A DNA stretch of 64,000 nt from Alphaproteobacteria bacterium (GTDB lineage Bacteria; Pseudomonadota; Alphaproteobacteria; SHVV01), in contig VGEO01000004.1 of assembly GCA_016869275.1 (NCBI GenBank), positions 1-64,000 of the forward strand. The letters are read 5' to 3'. Below are positions 1 through 6,966 of the stretch, piece after piece. Numbering within the stretch: position 1 is the stretch's first letter; each line of letters begins with the position of its first letter. The position numbers and the translations under genes are program-made. Under the pieces are notes generated by a model. It did not search any database. It was not told the origin of the DNA and was given only the letters and a program-made list of their open reading frames with translations.

Positions 1-404
1 CGCCGCGCTTCGGCCGCCGCGAACGCGCCGGGAACCGAGATCAGCGCGAGGTTGGCGCCGGCGAGCGTCGCGAGCGCGCCATCCAGGGTACGCGGCCGGT
101 ACGTGGCGCCGGCCGGGCGGGCGGCCCGGCGTTCGAGGTGAACGCGGGCCGCGGCAAGCGCGGCGGCCGCAGCGTCCGCGTCGCGAGCGCACACCGCGAT
201 CACGAGGTCGTTGGGGCCGGCGTCGACGCCGCCTGCGATCAAGCCGGCGGCGGCGAGGATGGCAAGATTGGCGGGCGTCCCTATCATGAGCGCGGCTTCC
301 TCGACCCCGGGAACGTCGGACTTGAGCGCGGCCGCGATCTGCATCAGCCGCACCGAATCGAGATAGAGGCCGCGCCGGATTTCGTTCTTGGCGACCGCGC
401 TCAT
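1..404 (-). CDS. fdrA: FdrA-like protein (acyl-CoA synthetase superfamily), N-terminal part, cut by window edge
   Basis: This is the amino-terminal ~134 residues of a FdrA-family protein, read on the minus strand and running off the left edge. The start (MSAVAKNEIRRGLY) and the following stretch, LYLDSVRLMQ and then GVEEAALMIGTPAN, match the opening of FdrA proteins as I remember the family. FdrA belongs to the succinyl-CoA-synthetase-like superfamily and is found with DUF1116 proteins in allantoin/oxamate-type degradation loci; its exact reaction here is not shown. The ATG overlaps the stop of the upstream DUF1116 gene (ATGA), so the two are probably translationally coupled. The symbol rests on family resemblance and neighbour order. 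Confidence 0.75.
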   Translation of the reverse strand, partial: MSAVAKNEIRRGLYLDSVRLMQIAAALKSDVPGVEEAALMIGTPANLAILAAAGLIAGGVDAGPNDLVIAVCARDADAAAAALAAARVHLERRAARPAGATYRPRTLDGALATLAGANLALISVPGAFAAAEAR

Positions 405-1651
405 GCGACGCCGAGGGTCGCGGCGAATGCGACCAAAGCCTGCTTGAAACAGTCGAGCGGTGCGCGCACGACCCCGGCGCCGACCTGGCCGATGCCGGGT
501 TTCTTGTGCGCAATCCCGGTGTTGATGACCGGCGCGATCCCCGTCGACACGACCTTGCGGACGTCGATCGCGGTCGGCACGCCAGCAAAGTCGAGGCTGG
601 GCATCGTCCACGCCGCGCTCCGCGCCAGCGTGATGTCGTACATGGTGCGTGTCCAATCGAGCGCATCAGCGGCGCCGCCGGCGCCGACGAAGCCTGCGAC
701 GGCTGGTGCCGCCGCCATCGCAAAGCCGCCCAAGCCCACGGTCTCGACGATCGTCGAATCGCCCATGTCGGGATTGGCATCGGCTTCGCTGAAGCCCGGG
801 AAGTACATACCCTTCGGCATCTCGACCGGCGCGACGAACCAGCGATCGCCGGTGGCGCTGACGCGGACGCCGAAATCGGTGCCGTTCCGTGCCATCGCCG
901 TCACGACCGAGGAACCGGGGATGTCGCGCACCGGATCCATGATGGCTTTACCCATCGCCATCGCGATGTTGAGGAAGAATTGGTCGTTGGCGCCGATGAA
1001 AGCGAGCGCCGCAGCGAGCTTGTCGGTCGAGCCGGCCGCTTGCGCGAGGGCGGGCGCGAGTTCGCGCACGGTAAGCGAGGTGCAAGCGACGTTGCGCTGG
1101 TGCATCTCGTCGCCCATCGCGAGGCCGCGCGCGATCACGCCTTTGAGCGCGAGTCCGCCCCTGGCGCGAAGCCCTACCGCCAACACCGACGCCAGTTCGT
1201 CGCGGAGCCACGCGAGGCGTGCCAGTACCTCGGCGTCGTTGCCGCCGAAGCGCATGACCTTGCCCAATCCTTCGTTGATCGTGCAGAACGCGCGGTTGCC
1301 GAAGGCGCGATTCTCGACCACCAGCACCGGCATGCTCCGCGTCGTGATTCCGGTCATCGGCCCGACCGCGCCGTGGTGATGGTTGGGCGCAAATGCGACG
1401 GCGCCCGATCCGGCCAGTCGCTCGGCCGCCGCGAGATCGGTCGCCCAGCCTTCGAACACAAGCGCCCCGGCGATCGCGCCCCGCATCGGCCCGCACATGC
1501 GCGCCCACTCGATCGGCGGACCGGCGTGGAGCAGCACGCGGTCGCCCAACGCCGGAATGACCTCGCCGGCCGGCCGGACATCGATCAGCACCGGTTCGGC
1601 CGCCGCGATTCGGCGAACCGCCTCGCGGTTGGCATCCTCGATCAGTTGCAC
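401..1651 (-). CDS. DUF1116 family protein (YlbE/AllG-like)
   Basis: A 416-residue protein of the DUF1116 family, which travels with FdrA and is linked to oxamate carbamoyltransferase activity in purine-nitrogen degradation of enterobacteria. Recognisable stretches are GPMTGITTRSMPV, ENRAFGNRAFCTINEGLGKVMRFG and DMGDSTIVETVGLGGFAM. I chose the GTG at 1651 because it lies 2 bases after the stop of the preceding small gene; an earlier in-frame start would run deep into that gene. The three minus-strand genes (small protein, DUF1116, FdrA) form one operon. The substrate in this organism is unknown, since arcC-like carbamate kinase and allantoin genes are not in view. Confidence 0.85.
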   Translation of the reverse strand: MQLIEDANREAVRRIAAAEPVLIDVRPAGEVIPALGDRVLLHAGPPIEWARMCGPMRGAIAGALVFEGWATDLAAAERLAGSGAVAFAPNHHHGAVGPMTGITTRSMPVLVVENRAFGNRAFCTINEGLGKVMRFGGNDAEVLARLAWLRDELASVLAVGLRARGGLALKGVIARGLAMGDEMHQRNVACTSLTVRELAPALAQAAGSTDKLAAALAFIGANDQFFLNIAMAMGKAIMDPVRDIPGSSVVTAMARNGTDFGVRVSATGDRWFVAPVEMPKGMYFPGFSEADANPDMGDSTIVETVGLGGFAMAAAPAVAGFVGAGGAADALDWTRTMYDITLARSAAWTMPSLDFAGVPTAIDVRKVVSTGIAPVINTGIAHKKPGIGQVGAGVVRAPLDCFKQALVAFAATLGVA

Positions 1652-1653
1652 GG

Positions 1654-1869
1654 TTAGCTTCCGAGCTTGGCGAGCAAGGCCGCGAGCTTGGTATCGCCCG
1701 CAGCCGGCGGCGCCCACTCGACATGAACGACGGCGGCGCCGTTGCCGGCGAGGTCGGTCGCAAACTGCTCGAGGCCGATATTCACGACCCGGACCGGCCC
1801 GGCGAGCAGCCGGTCGAGCGGCGCGGCCGAAGCCGGAGGAGGCAGGGGATCGCGGGTGGGGTCGGACAT
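1654..1869 (-). CDS. small conserved protein heading the fdrA/DUF1116 operon
   Basis: A 71-residue protein with a proline-rich start (DPLPPPASAAPLDRLL), then RVVNIGLEQFATDL and VVHVEWAPPAAGD. The NxGLExFA...VVHVxWxPPAxGD pattern is one I associate with short proteins or terminal segments in FdrA loci, so I treat it as a genuine separate subunit rather than a fragment. It ends 2 bases before the GTG of the DUF1116 gene. The start at 1869 (MSDPTRD) is preferred over a longer in-frame opening of about 72 more residues because the upstream part has no protein-like character. No catalytic motif is visible. Confidence 0.65.
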   Translation of the reverse strand: MSDPTRDPLPPPASAAPLDRLLAGPVRVVNIGLEQFATDLAGNGAAVVHVEWAPPAAGDTKLAALLAKLGS

Positions 1870-2198
1870 GGGTCGTCGGATCGGGCCGGCGACCTTAGCG
1901 CGGCCGCGCAAAAAAACGAAGCCGCGCGGCGAATGCCACCGCAAGCCTCGGCACCTCATACCAGACAGCACACGATGCTTCGGCGTCGACGCTCGTGAAC
2001 GCAGCGAACCCGACCGGGCCGACCAAGGCGAGGGAACGCGTCGCGATCCAAAACCGGCGCAGGTCGCGGGCGGGCGCGGCGACATCGATCGCCGGCGGAC
2101 GGTCGGGAATTGTCGGAGGCGGCGCCATGGCTCAGACTAGCGCCGGCCTCGCCCACCGAACGACCGTTTTCGTAATGCCCACAATCGGTAACGCCGCC
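1870..2198. other. divergent intergenic region, no gene recognised
   Basis: This 329-base gap separates the minus-strand fdrA operon from the plus-strand GMC oxidoreductase and should carry both promoters. Open frames cross it on both strands, but none shows a recognisable domain. An earlier in-frame ATG at 2175 could extend the oxidoreductase by 8 residues. Confidence 0.4.
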
Positions 2199-3827
2199 AT
2201 GGCTTCATCCCAATCGCGCGACGGTGGCTCGTTCGACTATGTGATCATCGGCGGCGGCACTTCCGGGTCCCTGCTCGCCAACCGCCTGTCGGCCGATCCG
2301 CGCCGGCGTGTCCTGTTGCTCGAGGCCGGCGGCGACGATGACTGGCTCTGGTTTCACATCCCGATCGGTTATCTGTTCGCGATCGGCAACCCGCGCGCCG
2401 ACTGGTGTTTCAAGACCGAACCGGTCCCCGGTCTCGACAACCGCTCGATCGGCTACGCCCGCGGCAAGGTGCTGGGCGGCTGCACCGCGATCAATGCCAT
2501 GATCTACATGCGCGGCCAAGCCGAGGACTACGATACTTGGCGCCAATCGGGCCTGACCGGGTGGGGCTGGAGCGACGTTCTCCCCTACTTCAAGCGCCAC
2601 CAGGATCACTTCGCCGGCGCGTCCGAGATGCACGGCGCCGGCGGCGAATGGCGGGTCGAAAAGGCCCGCGTCAGATGGGCGCTGATGGACGCGGTCGAGG
2701 CTGCCGGGATCGAGCTCGGTATCCCGCCGGTCGCCGACTTCAACGGCGGCAGCAACGAAGGCTCGGGCTATTTCCAGGTCAACCAGCGGCGCGGCCGGCG
2801 CTGGTCGGCCGCGACCGGGTTCCTGAAGCCGGTGTTGACCCGACCAAACCTGGCGCTCAGGACTGGCGTTCATGTCGAAAAAGTCGCCCTCGACGGCCGC
2901 CGTGCGAGCGGCGTGATCTACCGCCGCGACGGCGAGCGCTTCCTCGCCACCGCGCAAGCCGAGGTCATCCTCGCGGCGGGCGCGATCGGATCGCCGCAGA
3001 TTCTCCAGCTTTCCGGGATCGGACCGCCCGACCTGCTCCGGGCACATGGCATCGCCGTCGTGCACGCACTGGACGGGGTCGGCGAAAATCTACACGACCA
3101 TTTGCAGCTTCGCCTGATTTACAAGGTGAGCGGCGTCCCTACCGTCAACGCGATGCAAAAGTCGCTGTGGCAGAAGGCGCGGATGGGGCTCGAATACGCG
3201 CTGTTTCGGCGCGGGGCGTTGACGATGGCGCCTTCGACCTATGGCCTCTTCACGCGCTCGGCGCGTCAGCACGCAACGCCTAACGTCGAGTTCCACATCC
3301 AGCCGCTTTCGCTCGACAAGTTCGGCGATCCGCTCCACGACTTTCCGGCCTTCACCGCCAGCATCTGCAACTTGCGCCCGACCTCGCGCGGGTATGTCCG
3401 GATCAAGAGCCCGGACTCGATGGCAGCGCCGGCGATCCAGCCTAACTATCTGAGTACCGAGGCCGATCGCCAAGTCGCGGTCGACTCGATCCGCCTGACC
3501 CGCCGGCTCGCGGCGACGCGGGCGCTCGCGAAATACCGGCCCGAGGAGTTTCTGCCCGGGCCGTCAGTCCAGTCCGAAGCCGAGCTGCGCCAAGCTGCCG
3601 GACGGATCGGCTCCACCATCTTTCACCCGGTCTCGACCGCCAAGATGGGGATCGATTCCGACCCGCTCGCGGTACTGGATGGACGGCTTCGGGTCCGCGG
3701 TATCGACGGCCTGCGCGTGATCGACGCGGCGGCGATGCCACGGATCACCTCCGGCAACACCGCTTCGCCGACGTTGATGATCGCCGAGAAGGGCGCGGCG
3801 ATGGTCGTCGAGGACGCTCGCCGCTGA
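2199..3827 (+). CDS. GMC family FAD-dependent oxidoreductase (choline/alcohol dehydrogenase-like)
   Basis: A 542-residue GMC oxidoreductase. The Rossmann FAD motif IIGGGTSGSLLANRL lies near residues 12-26, followed by the family signature around GKVLGGCTAINAMIYMRG. Near the C terminus are FHPVSTAKMG, with the catalytic-base His, and ITSGNTASPTLMIAEKGA, where Asn takes the second active-site position. Members oxidise alcohols, choline or polyethylene glycol with FAD; substrate specificity cannot be read from sequence. The ATG at 2199 places the FAD motif at the usual distance from the start. It stands alone between a divergent operon and a convergent carbonic anhydrase, so it is probably monocistronic. 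Confidence 0.93.
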   Translation: MASSQSRDGGSFDYVIIGGGTSGSLLANRLSADPRRRVLLLEAGGDDDWLWFHIPIGYLFAIGNPRADWCFKTEPVPGLDNRSIGYARGKVLGGCTAINAMIYMRGQAEDYDTWRQSGLTGWGWSDVLPYFKRHQDHFAGASEMHGAGGEWRVEKARVRWALMDAVEAAGIELGIPPVADFNGGSNEGSGYFQVNQRRGRRWSAATGFLKPVLTRPNLALRTGVHVEKVALDGRRASGVIYRRDGERFLATAQAEVILAAGAIGSPQILQLSGIGPPDLLRAHGIAVVHALDGVGENLHDHLQLRLIYKVSGVPTVNAMQKSLWQKARMGLEYALFRRGALTMAPSTYGLFTRSARQHATPNVEFHIQPLSLDKFGDPLHDFPAFTASICNLRPTSRGYVRIKSPDSMAAPAIQPNYLSTEADRQVAVDSIRLTRRLAATRALAKYRPEEFLPGPSVQSEAELRQAAGRIGSTIFHPVSTAKMGIDSDPLAVLDGRLRVRGIDGLRVIDAAAMPRITSGNTASPTLMIAEKGAAMVVEDARR

Positions 3828-3835
3828 CGGCCACG

Positions 3836-4450
3836 TCAGATCGGCTGGAACTCGCCGTCGGCGCCCAGGCTAAAGAGATCGCCGGTCTCGATCTCGAAGT
3901 ACCAGCCATGGAGCGTGAGCGCACCGGCGGCGACCCGTTCGCGGACCCAGGGGAAGCTCGAGAGATTGGTGACCGAGGAGCGGATGCCTTCTTGCTCGCA
4001 CAAGCGCTGCAGGTCGCCGCGCCCGGCCTCGACCAACGCCAAGGCGCGGGTACGGGCGGCGCGGATCGTCGCCATCCAGGTCGAGATGAAGTCATCGTCC
4101 GTCTCGCGCGGATCCGCGAGCAGGGCCGCAATGCCGCCGCAGCCGGCGTGCCCCAAGACGATGACGTGAGCGACGTTCAGCAGACGGACCGCGAACTCGA
4201 GCGCGGCGCTGGTGCCGTGAAAGCCGCCGTCGGGTGTGAACGGCGGCACCAGGTTGGCGACGTTACGGACGACGATGATCTCGCCGAGTTCGGCGTCGAG
4301 CATCATCTGGGGATCGATCCGCGAATCGACGCAGGCGATTACCATCGCCCGCGGCGCCTGCCCTTGCTGCGCCAGTGTCCGATAGGTGTGGCGATGCGCG
4401 CGATAATAAGTCGAGCGGAATTTGCGAAATCCCTCGAGAAGTTTCTCCAT
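3836..4450 (-). CDS. beta-class carbonic anhydrase
   Basis: A 204-residue beta-carbonic anhydrase, catalysing reversible CO2 hydration to bicarbonate. Zinc-ligand motifs are present: ACVDSRIDP (Cys and the Asp-Arg dyad) and VLGHAGCGGI (His and Cys). The length is typical for the bacterial clade. It lies immediately downstream of the ChpT-like gene with an 18-base gap on the same strand, so the two may be co-transcribed. Bicarbonate supply could suit the nearby formate dehydrogenase, which produces CO2, but that is inference. Confidence 0.95.
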   Translation of the reverse strand: MEKLLEGFRKFRSTYYRAHRHTYRTLAQQGQAPRAMVIACVDSRIDPQMMLDAELGEIIVVRNVANLVPPFTPDGGFHGTSAALEFAVRLLNVAHVIVLGHAGCGGIAALLADPRETDDDFISTWMATIRAARTRALALVEAGRGDLQRLCEQEGIRSSVTNLSSFPWVRERVAAGALTLHGWYFEIETGDLFSLGADGEFQPI

Positions 4451-4468
4451 GCGGACGGTCGCGATCGG

Positions 4469-5113
4469 CTAGTGGGGGATGGCGGCGGTGAAGCGCAGTT
4501 CGTCGGGCGAAACGGTCTCGATCGTGAGGCGGGCGGCCAAGCGCTCGTCGATTCGGGCGGTATAGAAGGGCTGGACCGAGCGTGCGTCAACTGCCGCGAT
4601 AGTGAGTTCGCCCGCCAGGGCCTGGCGGGTGGTCTCGCTCAACTGCGCGCGCTCACCTTTGGCGGTGAGTTCCATGACGAAATTACCACCCGGGCGCTGG
4701 CTGAACCCGATCGTGACGGTACCGCCGCGCGGGATCGACTCGGCCGCCAGCAGCACGAGGTTCAGGAGGTATTTATATTCGTCGTTGAACAGCGTGGGCG
4801 AACCGGCCGAATCGATCGGCCAATCGATCGAAGTACGCGAGTCCTGGAACATGTCGAGCGCCAACTGCCGGGTCTTGGCGAGGTCGAATTCGATGGTGCC
4901 AGCGCCGGGCAGACCGAAGGCGACGCGATAGAACTGGACGCGGTGGCGGGCCTCACGCGCCGAGAACGCGATCAGATCGATCGCTTCCTGGCGCGCCGCA
5001 TCGTCCTTCTCGGACGCCAGAATCTCGACTCCGTTAAAGACGGCGGCAATGCCGCCGATCATGTCGTGACAAAGCCGGGAGCAAAGAAGCGACGCGAGCC
5101 GAATTTCATCCAT
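4469..5113 (-). CDS. chpT: ChpT-like histidine phosphotransferase
   Basis: A 214-residue protein resembling ChpT, the dimeric histidine phosphotransferase that relays phosphate from CckA to CtrA and CpdR in alphaproteobacteria. The N-terminal helix carries LCSRLCHDMIGGIAAVFNGVE with the presumed phospho-acceptor His at about residue 16. The rest resembles a degenerate Bergerat ATPase fold (FNDEYKYLLNLVLLAAESIPRGGT), without an evident N-box for ATP binding. The gene supports an alphaproteobacterial origin. An AT-rich stretch upstream (about 5150-5185) probably holds its promoter. Partners are not in the window. Confidence 0.85.
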   Translation of the reverse strand: MDEIRLASLLCSRLCHDMIGGIAAVFNGVEILASEKDDAARQEAIDLIAFSAREARHRVQFYRVAFGLPGAGTIEFDLAKTRQLALDMFQDSRTSIDWPIDSAGSPTLFNDEYKYLLNLVLLAAESIPRGGTVTIGFSQRPGGNFVMELTAKGERAQLSETTRQALAGELTIAAVDARSVQPFYTARIDERLAARLTIETVSPDELRFTAAIPH

Positions 5114-5271
5114 CTGCGACGACGTTTGGTTTTGGGGCTTAGCATCACCCGCTTATTCTAAACGCTTCGTTTATTTACATATTAGCCCACTTTTGCGAGA
5201 GTACGACCCCACTTCGCGGGGCAACCCCGCGGATTTGCTCGAATTTTGTCGATTATCCACCGGTGGGACGC

Positions 5272-6966
5272 ATGGCGGGCTCGGACGGCAAGTTTCAGCG
5301 CTACGACCGGCCCCCAATTGGCCACGGGCGTTTCACCGGCAAGGGCCGTCAAGTCGACCCTGCCGCGCTCGCCGAGGTGCGCGCGCTGCTCGGCGACCGG
5401 CCGCGACAGCGCGACCTCCTGATCGAGCATCTCCATCTCGTTCAGGACCGTTACCGGTGCCTCTCCGACCGGCATCTGGCGGCACTCGCGCACGAGATGG
5501 GGCTTGCCCTCACCGAGGTATTCGAGGTCGCGACCTTCTATCACCATTTCGACGTGGTCGTGGACGACGCCCCGGTGCCGCCGCCGGTCACGGTCCGCGT
5601 CTGCGACAGCTTGAGCTGCGCGCTCGCCGGCAGCGAGGCCTTGCGCGCGGAACTCGCGACCGCGGCAGGCGCAAGCGTGCGCGTACTGCCGGCGCCCTGC
5701 GTCGGCCGCTGCGAGCATGCCCCGGTCGCCGCCGTCGGCCAGCACTACATCCCGAACGCGACCGCTGCGCGGGTAGTGGACCACGTCGCGCGCGGTGCAG
5801 TCGCACCCGTCATACCGGCGGCTCGATCGTTCGAGGTCTACGTCGCCGCCGGCGGGTATGCGTTGTGGCGATCCTGCCGCGCCGGCGAGCGTACGCCGGA
5901 GAGTGTGATCGCCGTCCTCAACGATTCAGGGCTCCGCGGCCTCGGCGGCGCTGGCTTCCCGACGGGGCGTAAGTGGGAGTTCGTCCGCCGCGAGCCGGGA
6001 CCGCGCTACCTAGCGGTCAATGCCGACGAGGGCGAACCGGGCACGTTCAAGGACCGCCACTACCTCGAAACCGATCCACACCAGTTCCTCGAAGGGATGC
6101 TGATTGCGGCGTGGGCGGTCGGTGCCGGCGAGATTTTCATCTATCTCCGGGACGAGTACCCCGAGCTTCGCCTGCTCCTGCAGGACGCGATCGCGCGGCT
6201 CCAGCGCGAACGGCTAAGCCCATGCCCGATCCAGCTCCGACGCGGCGCCGGCGCCTATATCTGCGGCGAAGAATCGGCGATGCTCGAATCGATCGAAGGC
6301 AAGCGCGGCCTCCCCCGCCACAAGCCGCCGTTTCCGGCTCAGGTCGGGCTATTCGGACGGCCGACCCTCATCAACAACGTCGAGACGCTCTACTGGGTGC
6401 GCGACTTGATCGAGCGCGGCCCGGGGTTTTTCACCGATCACGGCCGGCGCGGCCGCAAAGGGCTGCGGAGCTTCTCGGTGTCGGGCCGGGTCAAGACCCC
6501 GGGCGTCAAGCTGGCGCCGGCCGGCATTTCGGTACGCGAGCTGATCGACGAATACTGCGGCGGCATGGCCGAGGGCCATCGGTTCAAGGCCTACCTCCCC
6601 GGCGGCGCCTCAGGCGGGTTTCTGCCGGCTGCCATGGGCGACCTCCCGCTCGATTTCGGAACGCTCGAGGCGCACGGCTGTTTCATCGGGTCGGCCGCGG
6701 TGATCGTGCTTTCGGACCGGGACGACATGCGGGCGGTTGCGCTCAACCTGATGCAGTTCTTCAAGCTTGAAAGCTGCGGCCAATGCACGCCGTGCCGGGT
6801 CGGGACCGAGAAGGCAGTGGCGTTGATGGCCAAGCGCGGGTGGGACAAGCCGTTGCTCGAAGACTTATGTAAAGTCATGGCCGATGCCTCGATCTGCGGG
6901 TTGGGCCAGGCGGCGGTCAACCCCGTACGCATGGCGATCAAACATTTCGCCGAGGAAGTGTCGTGA
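5272..6966 (+). CDS. fused NAD-dependent formate dehydrogenase gamma/beta subunit (NuoE-NuoF type)
   Basis: A 564-residue fusion of the two diaphorase subunits of cytoplasmic NAD-dependent formate dehydrogenase. Residues ~1-160 are NuoE/FdsG-like, with the [2Fe-2S] cysteines in CDSLSC and CVGRC. Residues ~185-564 are NuoF/FdsB-like: the FMN/NAD region GLRGLGGAGFPTGRKWEF and NADEGEPGTFKDR, then the [4Fe-4S] motif ESCGQCTPCRVGTEK with the fourth Cys in SICGLGQ. It would pass electrons from FdsA to NAD+. ATG 5272 is preferred over GTG 5263, since GGTGGG just upstream can serve as ribosome-binding site. It overlaps fdsA by 4 bases (GTGA). In Cupriavidus and Rhodobacter these are two genes, fdsG and fdsB. 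Confidence 0.92.
   Translation: MAGSDGKFQRYDRPPIGHGRFTGKGRQVDPAALAEVRALLGDRPRQRDLLIEHLHLVQDRYRCLSDRHLAALAHEMGLALTEVFEVATFYHHFDVVVDDAPVPPPVTVRVCDSLSCALAGSEALRAELATAAGASVRVLPAPCVGRCEHAPVAAVGQHYIPNATAARVVDHVARGAVAPVIPAARSFEVYVAAGGYALWRSCRAGERTPESVIAVLNDSGLRGLGGAGFPTGRKWEFVRREPGPRYLAVNADEGEPGTFKDRHYLETDPHQFLEGMLIAAWAVGAGEIFIYLRDEYPELRLLLQDAIARLQRERLSPCPIQLRRGAGAYICGEESAMLESIEGKRGLPRHKPPFPAQVGLFGRPTLINNVETLYWVRDLIERGPGFFTDHGRRGRKGLRSFSVSGRVKTPGVKLAPAGISVRELIDEYCGGMAEGHRFKAYLPGGASGGFLPAAMGDLPLDFGTLEAHGCFIGSAAVIVLSDRDDMRAVALNLMQFFKLESCGQCTPCRVGTEKAVALMAKRGWDKPLLEDLCKVMADASICGLGQAAVNPVRMAIKHFAEEVS

Noticed and set aside
138..1657. Long plus-strand open frames antisense to the DUF1116 and fdrA genes
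   Set aside because: High-GC coding DNA leaves the antisense frames open. They are Arg/Ala-rich without motifs, while the minus strand shows a clear family.
1895..2156. Small minus-strand genes in the fdrA-GMC divergent gap
   Set aside because: No motif, Arg/Ala/Pro-rich, and no clear ribosome-binding site.
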